Of a stretch of DNA of 15,429 nucleotides, positions 5,206 through 14,419 are shown piece after piece (position 1 is the stretch's first letter; every line of letters begins with the position of its first letter). This DNA comes from Burkholderiaceae bacterium (GTDB taxonomy: Bacteria > Pseudomonadota > Gammaproteobacteria > Burkholderiales > Burkholderiaceae_C). The translations under genes were made by a program, and so were the position numbers. The notes under the pieces were generated by a model, which worked only from the letters and a program-made list of their open reading frames with translations, was not told the origin of the DNA and did no database searches. The stretch spans positions 1 through 15,429 of the forward strand of contig JAIRQU010000216.1 in NCBI GenBank assembly GCA_031256305.1. The letters are read 5' to 3'.

Positions 5206-8079
5206 ATGGCCGATACCGCTCCACCCGCCGCCGATAACGGCAAGCCCGATTACCGCCATACCCTGAATCTGCCGGACACGCCTTTCCCGATGCGCGGCGA
5301 TTTGCCCAAGCGCGAGCCGGGCTGGGTCAAGGAATGGAATGAGCAGGGCGTCTACCAGCGCCTGCGCGCCGCGCGCCGGGGCGCGCCCAAGTTCATCCTG
5401 CACGACGGGCCGCCGTATGCCAACGGGCAGATTCACATGGGGCACGCGGTCAACAAAATTCTCAAGGACATGATCGTCAAGGCGCGCCAGCTTGCGGGCT
5501 ACGACGCCCTGTACGCGCCCGGCTGGGACTGCCACGGCCTGCCGATTGAAAACGCGATTGAAAAGCAGTTTGGCCGCAACCTGAGCCGCGACGAGATGCA
5601 GGCCAAGAGCCGCGCCTATGCCACCGGGCAGATCGCGCAGCAGATGGCCGACTTTCAGCGTCTGGGCGTGCTTGGCGAGTGGGATCATCCCTACAAGACG
5701 ATGGACTTTGCCAACGAGGCGGGCGAGCTGCGCGCCTTCAAGCGCGTGATTGAGCGCGGCTTTGTCTATCGGGGCCTCAAGCCGGTGTACTGGTGCTTCG
5801 ATTGCGGCTCGTCGCTGGCGGAGTTCGAGATCGAATACGCCGACAAGCCCAGTCAGACGCTGGATGTGGCCTTCAAGACGCACAATCCGGACCGGCTGGC
5901 CGCCGCTTTTGGCTTGGACACGCTGGCCAAGGACGCCTTTGCCGTGATCTGGACGACGACCGCCTGGACGATTCCGGCCAATCAGGCGCTCAACCTCAAT
6001 CCGCAAATTGAGTACGCGCTGGTCGATACCCCGCGCGGCCTGCTGGTGCTGGCCGCTTCGCTGGTGCAGCGCTGCCTGGAGCGTTACGCGCTGACCGGCC
6101 AGGTGATCGCCACGGCCAAGGGCGAGCAGCTTGATGGCCTGCAATTCGAGCACCCCTTTTACGACGTGCATGAAGGCTACCGGCGCGTTGCGCCCGTGTA
6201 TTTGGCCGACTACGCCACCGCCGACGATGGCACAGGCCTGGTCCATGCCGCCCCCGCCTACGGCCTGGAGGACTTCAACTCCTGCATCGCGCATGGCATG
6301 GCCCACGGCGGCATCCTCAACCCGGTGCAGGGCAACGGCGCGTATGCGGCGGACTTTGCGCTGTTCGGCGGCCAGTCGATCTGGAAGGCTGTTCCCGGCA
6401 TCATCGCGGCCTTGTGCGATGCCGGACGGCTGCTGGCCACCGAAACCATCACGCACAGCTACCCGCACTGCTGGCGGCACAAGTCGCCGGTGATCTACCG
6501 CGCCGCCGCGCAATGGTTCGTGCGCATGGACGAGGGCCAAGGCGTGTTTACCAAACCCGGCGACAAGCCCGCCCAGACACTGCGCCAAATGGCGCTACAA
6601 GCCATCGAGCACACGCAGTTCTACCCGGCCAACGGCAAGGCGCGGCTGTACGACATGATCGCCAATCGGCCCGACTGGTGCATCTCGCGCCAGCGCAGTT
6701 GGGGCGTGCCGATTCCGTTCTTCCTGCACAAGGAAACGGGCGCGCTGCACCCGCGCACCATGGAAATTCTGGATCAGGCGGCGGGCATCGTCGAGCGCGG
6801 CGGCATTGAGGCGTGGAGCCGCGTGAGCGCCGAGGAAATTCTCGGCCCCGCGGATGCGCCGCACTACGCCAAGAGCAGCGACATTCTGGAAGTCTGGTTC
6901 GATTCCGGCTCGACTTTCTGGCACGTGCTGCGCGGTACCCATCCCGGCAATTGCCACGACAGCGGCCCGGAGGCCGACCTGTATCTGGAAGGGCACGACC
7001 AGCACCGCGGCTGGTTTCATTCCTCGCTGCTGCTCTCGTGCGCCATCAACGGGCGCGCGCCGTACCGGGGGCTGCTCACGCACGGCTTCACGGTCGATAG
7101 CCAGGGCCGCAAGATGAGCAAGTCGCTGGGCAACGGCATCGACCCGCAAGGCGTGGGCAAGAAGCTGGGCGCCGAAATCATCCGCCTGTGGGTCGCGGCC
7201 AGCGACTATTCGGGCGACATCGCGGGCGACGACAAGATTCTGGCGCGCGTGGTCGACAGCTACCGGCGCATCCGCAACACGCTGCGCTTTCTGCTGGCCA
7301 ACACCAGCGATTTCGACATCGCCCGGCACGCCGTGCCCGCCGGGCAGATGCTGGAAATCGACCGCTACGCCTTGGCGCGCGCCGCGCAGTTACAGGCCGA
7401 AATCCTGGCGCACTACAAGGTCTATGAATTTCACCCCGTGGTGGCCAAGTTGCAAGTTTATTGCAGCGAAGATTTGGGCGCGTTCTATCTGGACGCGCTC
7501 AAGGACCGCCTGTACACCACCGCGCCCGACTCGCTGGCGCGGCGCAGCGCGCAAACCGCGCTGTGGCATATCACGCAGGCCATGCTGCGCTGGATGGCGC
7601 CGTTTTTGTCGTTTACCGCCGAGGAGGCGTGGCAATTGGCCGCCCCGGTTGAGCATCGCGGCCAGTCGATCTTTTGCGCCACTTACGGCGACTTGGGCGC
7701 GCCCGACGAGGCGCTGCTGGCCAAGTGGGGCCGCATCCGCGAATTGCGCGACATGGTGAACAAGGAAATCGAGGCGTTGCGCGCGCAAAGCGCGGTCGGC
7801 TCGTCGCTGCAAGCCCAAATCGAACTGGCCGTGGGGCCGGAAGACCACGCGCTGCTGGCTTCGCTGGGCGATGACTTGAAATTCGCATTCATCGTCTCTG
7901 CTATCGAATTAAAAGCAGGCGATGCCATCTCCATCAAGGCCAGCGCCGTTACCGCGCCCAAGTGCGAGCGCTGCTGGCACTGGCGCGCCGACGTGAACCA
8001 GGACGCCGCGCACCCCTGGCTGTGCGCGCGCTGCGTGAGCAACCTGTTCGGCGCGGGCGAAACGCGCCGTATCGCGTAA
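5206..8079 (+). CDS. ileS: Isoleucyl-tRNA synthetase
   Basis: IleS charges tRNA-Ile with isoleucine in the cytoplasm and edits misactivated valine. The 957-residue length fits bacterial IleS. Visible class Ia features in order: HMGH at 77-80 (the HIGH motif), [10 protein letters not shown] at 106-115, the editing-domain WTTTAWTIP from W249, [11 protein letters not shown] near 340-350, [35 protein letters not shown] at 636-640, and a C-terminal zinc knuckle with Cys920, Cys923, Cys940 and Cys943. ATG 5206 is chosen because MADTAPP followed by [19 protein letters not shown] is the usual betaproteobacterial N-terminus. An in-frame TTG at 5143 would add 21 residues unlike the family. No strong ribosome binding site is seen. 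lspA follows after 13 bases and is probably co-transcribed. Confidence 0.97.
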   Translation: MADTAPPAADNGKPDYRHTLNLPDTPFPMRGDLPKREPGWVKEWNEQGVYQRLRAARRGAPKFILHDGPPYANGQIHMGHAVNKILKDMIVKARQLAGYDALYAPGWDCHGLPIENAIEKQFGRNLSRDEMQAKSRAYATGQIAQQMADFQRLGVLGEWDHPYKTMDFANEAGELRAFKRVIERGFVYRGLKPVYWCFDCGSSLAEFEIEYADKPSQTLDVAFKTHNPDRLAAAFGLDTLAKDAFAVIWTTTAWTIPANQALNLNPQIEYALVDTPRGLLVLAASLVQRCLERYALTGQVIATAKGEQLDGLQFEHPFYDVHEGYRRVAPVYLADYATADDGTGLVHAAPAYGLEDFNSCIAHGMAHGGILNPVQGNGAYAADFALFGGQSIWKAVPGIIAALCDAGRLLATETITHSYPHCWRHKSPVIYRAAAQWFVRMDEGQGVFTKPGDKPAQTLRQMALQAIEHTQFYPANGKARLYDMIANRPDWCISRQRSWGVPIPFFLHKETGALHPRTMEILDQAAGIVERGGIEAWSRVSAEEILGPADAPHYAKSSDILEVWFDSGSTFWHVLRGTHPGNCHDSGPEADLYLEGHDQHRGWFHSSLLLSCAINGRAPYRGLLTHGFTVDSQGRKMSKSLGNGIDPQGVGKKLGAEIIRLWVAASDYSGDIAGDDKILARVVDSYRRIRNTLRFLLANTSDFDIARHAVPAGQMLEIDRYALARAAQLQAEILAHYKVYEFHPVVAKLQVYCSEDLGAFYLDALKDRLYTTAPDSLARRSAQTALWHITQAMLRWMAPFLSFTAEEAWQLAAPVEHRGQSIFCATYGDLGAPDEALLAKWGRIRELRDMVNKEIEALRAQSAVGSSLQAQIELAVGPEDHALLASLGDDLKFAFIVSAIELKAGDAISIKASAVTAPKCERCWHWRADVNQDAAHPWLCARCVSNLFGAGETRRIA

Positions 8080-8092
8080 AGGCGGGCCGCGC

Positions 8093-8614
8093 ATGTCCCG
8101 CCGCCGTTCCCGCTTTCGCCGCCCCAGCGTCACCGGCTGGCTGATTCTGGCCGCGCTGGTGGTCGCGCTTGACCAGCTCGCCAAGGCGTTCATCACCGCG
8201 CGCTATCCGCTGGGCGAGGGCCAGCGTATTTTGGATTTCTTCAACCTGGTGCGGGTACACAACCAGGGCGCGGCGTTTTCCTTTCTGGCGGGCGCAAGCG
8301 GCTGGCAGCGCTGGTTCTTTGTTGCGCTGGCGCTGGCCGCGTGTGCGCTTATTGCCTGGCTGCTGCGCGTGTATGCCGCCAAACGGCTGTTTTGCTGCGG
8401 CCTGGCGTTGATCTTGGGTGGCGCCATCGGCAATCTCGTTGACCGGCTCTGGCACGGCTACGTCATCGACTTTCTGGACTTTCACTGGCGCTTTCTGGCT
8501 CTCCTGTTCCAAGGCGGGCACTTTCCCGCCTTCAATCTGGCCGACAGCGCCATCACCGTGGGCGCGGTATTCATCATCATGGATGAATTGCGGCGGCTGC
8601 GGCGCGGCCGGTGA
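8093..8614 (+). CDS. lspA: Lipoprotein signal peptidase (signal peptidase II)
   Basis: LspA is an inner-membrane aspartyl protease that removes the signal peptide of diacylated prolipoproteins. The 173-residue protein has an N-terminal membrane segment (about 14-33), further hydrophobic segments near 74-92 and 99-115, and a last one near 152-164. The catalytic pair is Asp126 (in [11 protein letters not shown], after GNLVDR) and Asp151 (in FNLADSAI). [11 protein letters not shown] matches the conserved N.G.AFS motif. A short stretch, RFLALLFQ, lengthens the loop between the two aspartates. The gene starts 13 bases after ileS, the common ileS-lspA order. The 226 bases after it hold no gene I can support. 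Confidence 0.97.
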   Translation: MSRRRSRFRRPSVTGWLILAALVVALDQLAKAFITARYPLGEGQRILDFFNLVRVHNQGAAFSFLAGASGWQRWFFVALALAACALIAWLLRVYAAKRLFCCGLALILGGAIGNLVDRLWHGYVIDFLDFHWRFLALLFQGGHFPAFNLADSAITVGAVFIIMDELRRLRRGR

Positions 8615-8840
8615 TGCGTGAATGGGGCGTTAACCAGACTGATGACAAGGGCCAGCGAGGTATCTTGAAACAACCCGATGGATCTGCGCAAGCAGCAATG
8701 GCGTCATGGCGCGGAATGCCTGCGGCGGGACGGTCAGCCGCATCGCCTGTCCGTGTGATCGCGCAGTTATCAGGCCAGCGGTTTGGTGGCCTTGCGGGTT
8801 GGCCCGCCGATGATGCTGGTCAGACCCATCCTGATCCCGG

Positions 8841-9704
8841 TTAAACCAACTGCGTGGCCTTGGCGCGCTGGTAGGCCGCGTGCAGGCGTGCAAAGACCGG
8901 CCCAGGGCGTCCGCTGCCGACGGGGGCATCGTCCAGCCGGGTGACGGGCAGCACTTCCTTGCTGGCCGAGCTGAGCAGCAGTTCGTCAGCCTGGCGCGCC
9001 TCGTCCTGGGACACCGGGCGCAGATCGTAGCCGATGCCTTCTTGTTCGCACAGTTCGCGCAACAAGTCGAAGCGTATGCCTTCGAGCACCCATTGGCTCT
9101 TGGGTACGCCGATGACTTGGCCCGCGCGCACCAGCCAGACGTTGGACGCCGACGCTTCAGTGAGCCAGCCGTCGCGGAACATCACGGTTTCGACCGCGCC
9201 CGCATCCGCCGAAATCTGGCGCGCCAGCACGTTGCCCAGCAGCGAGATGCTCTTGATGTCCCCGCGCGCCCAGCGGAAATCCTGCGCGCTCACGCAGGCC
9301 ACGCCCTCGGCCAGTTCCCGCGCCGAAGGCAGCATGAGCGGGTTGCTCATGGCAAATACCGTGGGCGCAATAGCTTTGGGCATCGCGTGGTTGCGCACCG
9401 TCACGCCGCGCGTGACCTGGATGTAGATCAGTTGATCGTCCGCCGGTTGCGCGGCAATCAGGCGGCGGCACAGTTGCAGCCACTCATCCCCGGTATGGGG
9501 GTTGGCCATACGCACTTTGGCCAAGCTGCGCGCCAGGCGTTGCATGTGCTGCGCAAAACGAAATAACTTGCGTTCATAGACCGGCACCACATCGTAGATG
9601 CCATCGCCAAAGATAAAACCCCGGTCCAGCACCGAAACCTTGGCTTGGTCAAGCGGAACATATTCACCGTTGAGGTGGCACAGCGTGGCGGGCAGCGAGG
9701 TCAT
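8841..9704 (-). CDS. dat: D-amino-acid aminotransferase, PLP fold type IV
   Basis: This enzyme moves amino groups between D-amino acids and 2-oxo acids, for example D-alanine plus 2-oxoglutarate to pyruvate plus D-glutamate. The 287-residue protein reads like known D-amino-acid transaminases: NGEYVPLDQAKVSVLDRG, FGDGIYDVVPVY (Tyr37), YIQVTRGVTVRNHAMP (Arg104 and His106, the pair that recognises the substrate carboxylate), DIKSISLLGN with PLP lysine Lys151, and TEASASNVW with Glu183. The RNH pattern and DGIYDVV favour this over branched-chain aminotransferase. ATG 9704 is chosen because relatives begin just before the NGEY segment; the frame stays open further upstream, but that part lies largely antisense to nnr. 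No clear ribosome binding site is visible. It diverges from nnr. Confidence 0.9.
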   Translation of the reverse strand: MTSLPATLCHLNGEYVPLDQAKVSVLDRGFIFGDGIYDVVPVYERKLFRFAQHMQRLARSLAKVRMANPHTGDEWLQLCRRLIAAQPADDQLIYIQVTRGVTVRNHAMPKAIAPTVFAMSNPLMLPSARELAEGVACVSAQDFRWARGDIKSISLLGNVLARQISADAGAVETVMFRDGWLTEASASNVWLVRAGQVIGVPKSQWVLEGIRFDLLRELCEQEGIGYDLRPVSQDEARQADELLLSSASKEVLPVTRLDDAPVGSGRPGPVFARLHAAYQRAKATQLV

Positions 9705-9711
9705 GACGGCG

Positions 9712-9729
9712 AGCCGGTCTAAGCCGGTC
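9712..9729. repeat. 8-base direct repeat, 10-base period, upstream of dat
   Basis: AGCCGGTC occurs at 9712-9719 and 9722-9729, one helical turn apart, in the dat leader just before its ATG. It could be an operator half-site pair or a leader element; chance is not excluded. Confidence 0.4.
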
Positions 9730-9748
9730 AAAAGATATGAACCATTGT

Positions 9749-9795
9749 GGCACGGCCAGATCGGGAGGTCGCTCATGCCGCTTTCGGGCCGTGCC
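9749..9795. repeat. 9-base inverted repeat in the dat/nnr divergent spacer
   Basis: GGCACGGCC (9749-9757) and GGCCGTGCC (9787-9795) are perfect inverted copies separated by 29 bases. A smaller stem, TGCCC-TGT-GGGCA, follows at 9802-9814. Their place between two divergent gene starts makes a regulator-binding site or leader hairpin possible. Confidence 0.45.
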
Positions 9796-9836
9796 TGCAT
9801 GTGCCCTGTGGGCAGCGCCTCGCGCACAATGCCGCC

Positions 9837-11384
9837 ATGCCCCAATGCATCGACTTTCACGCATCGCATCGGCTGTTCGACGCGGCCGCCACGCGCCGCA
9901 TTGAGCAGGCCGCCGCCAGCCGCTTGCCGCCGCGCGCTCTGATGCAGCGCGCCGGGCTGGCGCTGGCGCGGCTGGCGCTGGCGCTGGCGCCGCACGCGCG
10001 CCGCATCTGGATTGCTTGCGGGCCGGGCAACAACGGCGGCGATGGGCTGGAGGCGGCCCTGCACCTGACTGGCTGGGGCGTGCCGCTGGCTGTCACCTGG
10101 CTGGGCGACCCCGGCCGCGCGCCCGCCGATGCGCGCGCCGCGTTCGAGCGCGCCCGCGCCGCCGGCGTTACGCTGGCCGATGCGCCGCCCGCCGGTCTGG
10201 GGCCGCAAGACCTGTGTGTCGATGCGCTGCTGGGCATCGGCGCGGCGCGCCCGCCCGCTGGCCGCATGGCCGAATGGCTGCGCTTTATGCGCGCGGGCGC
10301 CGCGCCGCTGCTGGCGGTCGATCTGCCCTCCGGGCTGAACGCCGATACCGGCGCGTTGCTGGATGACGGCGCGTGCCAGGCATCAGCCAACATCTCGCGC
10401 CATACCCTGCCCCTGCTCACCCTCAAACCCGGCCTGTTCACCGCCGATGGACGCGACGCCTGCGGCACGGTTTGGTTCGATGATCTGGGCATCATCCCGG
10501 ACGAAATACCAGATGCGGTACCCACGGCGTTGCTCAACGGCGCGCCCCAGGCGGCAGCGCGCCCGCACGCCGGCCACAAAGGCAGCTTTGGCGACGTGGC
10601 CGTGATCGGCGGCATGAGCGACCGCGCGCGCGGCATCGCCATGTCTGGCGCGGCGCTGCTGGCCGCATCCGCCGCGCTGCACGGCGGCGCGGGCCGGGTG
10701 TACGTCGCGCCGCTCGTTGCCGGGGCCGATGGCGCGGATGATGATGCGGGCGCTGCGCCCATGCTCGACCCTTCTCAACCCGAACTGATGTTCCGCCGCT
10801 GGCAGGCGCTGCCGCTGGAGGCGCTGACCGTCGTGTGCGGCTGCGGCGGCGGTGATCCCGCCACGCCGGGCGGTTTGCGTGATGCGCTGCCCGCCGCGCT
10901 GCGCCGCGCCCCGCGCCTGGTGCTCGACGCCGACGCGCTCAACGCCATTGCCGCCGATGCCGCGCTGGCCGGTCTGCTGTCCGAGCGCGCCGGGCGCGGG
11001 CAGCACACCGTGCTCACGCCGCACCCGCTGGAAGCCGCGCGGCTGCTGTCCACTGGCGCGCGCGTTGTACAAAGCGACCGCCTGTCCGCCGCGCGCGCGC
11101 TGGCTGAACGTTGGCAAGCGGTGGTTGCGCTCAAGGGATCGGGCACCGTCATCGCCGCGCCCGGCGCAACGCCGCGCCTGAATCCGACCGGCAACGCGCG
11201 CCTGGCGACGGCGGGCACCGGCGACGCGCTGGCTGGGCTGATCGGCGCGTATCTGGCCGCCGGGCAACCGGCTTTTGAGGCTGCCTGTGCCGCTGTTTAC
11301 CGGCACGGCCAGGTAGCCGATGATTGGCGCGGCCCCCGCGCGCTGACCGCTGGCGCGCTGGCGCGGCGGTTGCTGCGCGCGTAG
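9837..11384 (+). CDS. nnr: Bifunctional NAD(P)H-hydrate repair enzyme (epimerase plus ADP-dependent dehydratase)
   Basis: Nnr repairs damaged nicotinamide cofactors: the N-terminal YjeF_N domain epimerises R- and S-NAD(P)HX and the C-terminal ribokinase-like domain dehydrates S-NAD(P)HX. The 515-residue length fits the fused form. The N-terminal domain shows GPGNNGGDGLEAA, DALLGIGA, VDLPSGLNADTG and TLKPGLFTADGRDACG. The C-terminal domain begins near HKGSFGDVAVIGGM and shows VLDADALNAIA, TVLTPHPLEAARLL, VVALKGSGTVIAAP and GNARLATAGTGDALAG, the nucleotide and catalytic Asp loop. ATG 9837 is preferred because MPQCIDFHASHRLFDAAATRRIEQAA matches the family start; the frame is open 30 codons further up but that part has no family features. 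The gene is extremely GC-rich. It diverges from dat and converges on the permease gene. Confidence 0.95.
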   Translation: MPQCIDFHASHRLFDAAATRRIEQAAASRLPPRALMQRAGLALARLALALAPHARRIWIACGPGNNGGDGLEAALHLTGWGVPLAVTWLGDPGRAPADARAAFERARAAGVTLADAPPAGLGPQDLCVDALLGIGAARPPAGRMAEWLRFMRAGAAPLLAVDLPSGLNADTGALLDDGACQASANISRHTLPLLTLKPGLFTADGRDACGTVWFDDLGIIPDEIPDAVPTALLNGAPQAAARPHAGHKGSFGDVAVIGGMSDRARGIAMSGAALLAASAALHGGAGRVYVAPLVAGADGADDDAGAAPMLDPSQPELMFRRWQALPLEALTVVCGCGGGDPATPGGLRDALPAALRRAPRLVLDADALNAIAADAALAGLLSERAGRGQHTVLTPHPLEAARLLSTGARVVQSDRLSAARALAERWQAVVALKGSGTVIAAPGATPRLNPTGNARLATAGTGDALAGLIGAYLAAGQPAFEAACAAVYRHGQVADDWRGPRALTAGALARRLLRA

Positions 11385-11432
11385 CGGCTCCGGCCTGCCA
11401 GCGCCGCCCTCAAGTTTTTCGGGGCGTCTGCA

Positions 11433-12092
11433 TCAACGCGCCGTCGGCAGTCTCAAACGCGCTTCGACACGGTGCTGCACCCAGGACAGGGCCGTGCTCA
11501 AAATCCAGTAGATGACGGCGGCGGCAATGTACAGGGGCAACGGTCGATAGCTCGACGCAATAGCCTCCTGCGCCGAGCGCAGCAGTTCGGTCACGGTGAT
11601 GACCGATACCAGGGAGGTGTCCTTGATGAGACTGATCAGTGTGTTGCTCAGGCTCGGCACCGCCAGGCGCAGGGCTTGCGGGCCAATGATGTAACGCAGC
11701 GTTTGCAGGTGAGAAAGCCCCAGGCTGTGCGCCGCCTGCCATTGGCCTTTGTCGATGCCTAAAATGGCGCCGCGCATACTCTCCGACAGGTAGGCGCCGG
11801 CGTTGGCGGTGAGCGTCAAAATGCCGGCGCTGGTGGGGCCCAGCGCGATCCCGATACCCGGCAAGCCGTAATAAACAACGAATATCTGCACCAGCAGGGG
11901 CGTGCCGCGCATGATGCTGACATAACCCCGGGCGATGGCGCACGGAACCGGCCGAGCGCTGATGGCCATGAGGGCAAACACCGCGCCAACGACCAGCCCC
12001 AGCACCATCGACGCCACGGCAAACTCGATGGTTAGCAGCGTGCCCTTGAGCAAGGCAGGCAGCGATCCAATCACGACATTCATGCCCTGCAC
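11433..12092 (-). CDS. tcyL: Polar amino-acid ABC importer permease, TcyL/YecS-like
   Basis: This is an inner-membrane permease of the HisM/GlnP family, 219 residues with about five membrane segments. It follows E. coli TcyL (YecS) closely from memory: SLPALLKGTLLTIEF, SIMRGTPLLVQIFVVYYGLP, AYLSESMRGAILGIDKGQW, and LGLSHLQTLRYIIGPQA followed by LSNTLISLIKDTSLVSVI. The IDKGQW-EAA-like loop is the site that contacts the ATPase. The start is set at GTG 12092, which has GGGAA six bases upstream and gives MQ as in TcyL; ATG 12083 is the alternative. It lies 75 bases after the binding-protein gene and should be co-transcribed. Cystine or cysteine is the likely substrate by resemblance only. No ATPase gene follows: nnr arrives convergently 48 bases away. 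Confidence 0.88.
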   Translation of the reverse strand: MQGMNVVIGSLPALLKGTLLTIEFAVASMVLGLVVGAVFALMAISARPVPCAIARGYVSIMRGTPLLVQIFVVYYGLPGIGIALGPTSAGILTLTANAGAYLSESMRGAILGIDKGQWQAAHSLGLSHLQTLRYIIGPQALRLAVPSLSNTLISLIKDTSLVSVITVTELLRSAQEAIASSYRPLPLYIAAAVIYWILSTALSWVQHRVEARLRLPTAR

Positions 12093-12126
12093 GAAGTATT
12101 CCCGGTGGGTGAGCTTTCAAACAGGC

Positions 12127-12144
12127 CGGCGCATGAGCGCGCCG
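12127..12144 (-). repeat. Stem-loop between binding-protein and permease genes
   Basis: CGGCGC-ATGAGC-GCGCCG forms a 6-base GC-only stem with a 6-base loop in the 75-base spacer, with no T-tract. Stems in this position often stabilise the binding-protein mRNA and lower permease output; whether this one does is inferred. Confidence 0.4.
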
Positions 12145-12167
12145 CTCCATGCCGCTGGACCAAGAGG

Positions 12168-13136
12168 TTAGTTGCCGGCAGGCTGGGTAACATCCGCGCC
12201 GAACCACTGCATCGAGATCTTGCGCAGCGTGCCATCCTGACGCATGGCATCGAATGCGTCGTTGAGGGCCTTGGCGAATTTGGGATTGCCTTTGCGGAAC
12301 GGGATGCCCATTTCCTGATTGGCGCCCTTGAGCGTGTCGCCCGGGCGCAGCGGCAGGTTCGAGGTCTTGATGATGTAAGGCACCATCAGCCGGTCGTCCA
12401 GCGTCGCATCGATTCGTCCGCTGATCAGATCGCGCAGCTTCTCCGGCGCGCCGGGGTAGGTGTTGACGTTGATGCCCGGTACGGCCCGGGCCATTTGATC
12501 GTAGTTGGTGCCCAGGGTCACGCCCAGTTTTTTGTCGCCCTTGAAGTCGGTTAGCGCGGTAAATTCTCGCTTGTCATCGGCGCGCTGGATCAGTTGCGCG
12601 GCGGAAAATGTGTACGGCTGGCTGAAATCGAGCGCCTGCTTGCGCTCCGGCGTGATCGTGATTTGATTGGCGATGACATCGAACTTACCCGCTTGCAGAC
12701 CGGCGATGATGCCGCTGAACTCGGTGGTGATGAACTCAGGCTTGACGCCCAGGCGCGCCGCGATGGCTTTGACAACATCGACATCGAAACCGACCAGTTG
12801 ACCATCGCTATTGCGGGAATTGAAGGGCGGGTAGGTGCCTTCCATTCCGACCTTGAGCACACCGGCGCTCTTGACGGTGTCGAGCAGGTCTTGCGCCTGG
12901 GCCGCGCCCGCCGTCAGACCCAGCGCGGCAATGAACAGCAAGGATCCAAGACAACGCTGAACAAGCCCGTCGCGGCTGGCCCAGCCTAGCGTTGGGCGAT
13001 CTGCTTGGTTGCAAATGCTCCCGATGCCGTCGGGCATCGCCGCGCTTTGCGCCGCCTGGCAACCTATAAATCCAAACACACCAACGCGCGCAGACCTATG
13101 CAACGTCGCCTTAATCAATCGGTTCAGGAATTCCAT
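12168..13136 (-). CDS. tcyJ: Periplasmic amino-acid binding protein, FliY/TcyJ-like, with unusually long leader
   Basis: This is the solute-binding component of an ABC importer, family 3. The mature part resembles E. coli FliY/TcyJ: VGMEGTYPPFNSRNSDGQL, GFDVDVVKAIAARLGV, FDVIANQITITPERKQALD, VTLGTNYDQMA, and a C-terminal DGTLRKISMQWFGADVTQ. L-cystine or a similar amino acid is thus likely. The start at ATG 13136 is supported by TGGAG six bases upstream (13143-13147) and a good promoter just before that. It gives 322 residues, but the hydrophobic export core (LGSLLFIAALGLTAGAAQA) only begins about 60 residues in, far later than usual. ATG 13037, in the hairpin region, is an alternative without a ribosome binding site. 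The extra stretch looks inserted into the signal peptide. Confidence 0.88.
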   Translation of the reverse strand: MEFLNRLIKATLHRSARVGVFGFIGCQAAQSAAMPDGIGSICNQADRPTLGWASRDGLVQRCLGSLLFIAALGLTAGAAQAQDLLDTVKSAGVLKVGMEGTYPPFNSRNSDGQLVGFDVDVVKAIAARLGVKPEFITTEFSGIIAGLQAGKFDVIANQITITPERKQALDFSQPYTFSAAQLIQRADDKREFTALTDFKGDKKLGVTLGTNYDQMARAVPGINVNTYPGAPEKLRDLISGRIDATLDDRLMVPYIIKTSNLPLRPGDTLKGANQEMGIPFRKGNPKFAKALNDAFDAMRQDGTLRKISMQWFGADVTQPAGN

Positions 13137-13164
13137 GAAAGTCTCCAGGGGAGGTGAGGTGGGC

Positions 13165-13193
13165 ATCATAAAGGGAGCAGCCCGCCATGACCA
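13165..13193 (-). promoter_or_regulatory. Candidate sigma-70 promoter of the tcyJ-tcyL unit
   Basis: On the minus strand TGGTCA (13188-13193) and TATGAT (13165-13170) are 17 bases apart. Transcription would begin about 20 bases before ATG 13136, with TGGAG between. The -10 overlaps an upstream in-frame ATG at 13169, which argues against that earlier start. Confidence 0.5.
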
Positions 13194-13274
13194 GATGGAT
13201 TGGCTGCCGGTCAGCGCCGGGCAAGAGCGGCGGCATGGTCAATGCAACGGTTTTCCCGGGCTGTGCGAACTGGA

Positions 13275-13960
13275 CTATGGTTTGTCCGGCGCGTTTTGGC
13301 CTGGCGCGTTTGGCGGTTTCATTTTTTCCAGCGCCGCGTCCAGGTTTTGCCGTTCGGGCGTGCCGGGCGCAAAGCGCTGTTGCAGTTTGCGCACCAGCGC
13401 ATCGCCGCTGGACTGGTCGCCGCGGTCGAAGGCGGCCAGGGCGCGCAGCAGCATCACGTCCGGGTCGTCGGGCGAGAGCTTGGCCGCCTGATGGAGTAGT
13501 TCCCGTGTTCGGGCATCGAACTTGTTGCCTGCCAGCATCACGCGCAATTCGATCCAGCCCAGCAACAGATCACTGTCCTGCATCACTCGCGCTTGCGCGT
13601 GTTCATAGGCTGTCTCGGCTTGGGCATAACGGCCCAGCACCGTATAAGAACGCGCCAGCATCAGCCAGCCGTTCATGTCCTGGGGATGTTGTTTCAGGTG
13701 GTCGGCCAGGCGCTGGACCATTAGGGCCGGGTCGGACATTTCCGCCGCGTTTTGTTCTGCTTGCGGCGGTGGATTGAGGGCCTGGGGCGTACCGCGCACG
13801 ATATACAAAGCCGCCACGGCCAGCGGCACGGCCAGCAGCAGCGCCAGCGACTGGCCGCGCGGCGCGCCGTTTTTACCGCGCCCGCCCGCCCAATACAGGC
13901 TGACGCTAAAAGCGGCCACCAGCACAACCGCCAGCGCCACAAAGATCCAGGCGTTTCCGG

Positions 13961-13964
<4 letters not shown>
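13275..13964 (-). CDS. ccmI: Cytochrome c biogenesis TPR protein CcmI (compact form)
   Basis: CcmI is a membrane chaperone that holds apocytochrome c through a periplasmic TPR domain and passes it to the CcmF/H haem ligation complex. The 229-residue protein has two membrane segments (about 6-25 and 41-57) and a TPR domain (about 80-215) including HPQDMNGWLMLARSYTVLG and PDDPDVMLLRALAAFDRGD. The C-terminus is Pro/Asn-rich. Typical CcmI has a long cytoplasmic loop of roughly a hundred residues between the two membrane segments; here it is about fifteen residues. The gene overlaps ccmH by ATGA and is the last of the ccm genes. An NrfG-like TPR protein is an alternative name, but the two membrane segments and the gene order favour CcmI. 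Confidence 0.85.

Positions 13965-14415
<451 letters not shown>

Positions 14416-14419
<4 letters not shown>

Noticed and set aside
5137..6588. 483-codon minus-strand frame antisense to ileS
   Set aside because: It is a GC-driven shadow of ileS, which has all family motifs on the plus strand. No motif is recognised in the antisense product.
6595..7329. 244-codon minus-strand frame antisense to ileS
   Set aside because: It lies under conserved catalytic regions of ileS, including KMSKS, and has no family features.
8772..8792. AGGCCA/TGGCCT hairpin as a terminator between lspA and dat
   Set aside because: The stem is 6 bases with a 9-base loop, no T-tract follows on either strand, and chance stems of this size are common at this GC content.
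8760..8830. 19-codon minus-strand frame (MGLTSIIGGPTRKAT) just after dat
   Set aside because: It is too short and has no strong ribosome binding site or recognised family. It could be real only if conserved in relatives.
9705..10208. N-terminal extension of dat up to 10208
   Set aside because: It is antisense to the start of nnr, rich in Arg/Gln/Gly, and absent from the aminotransferase family. The family start fits ATG 9704.
11400..11432. CGCCC/GGGCG stem between nnr and tcyL as a bidirectional terminator
   Set aside because: The stem is only 5 bases with a 12-base loop. The T run lies within the loop, not after the stem.
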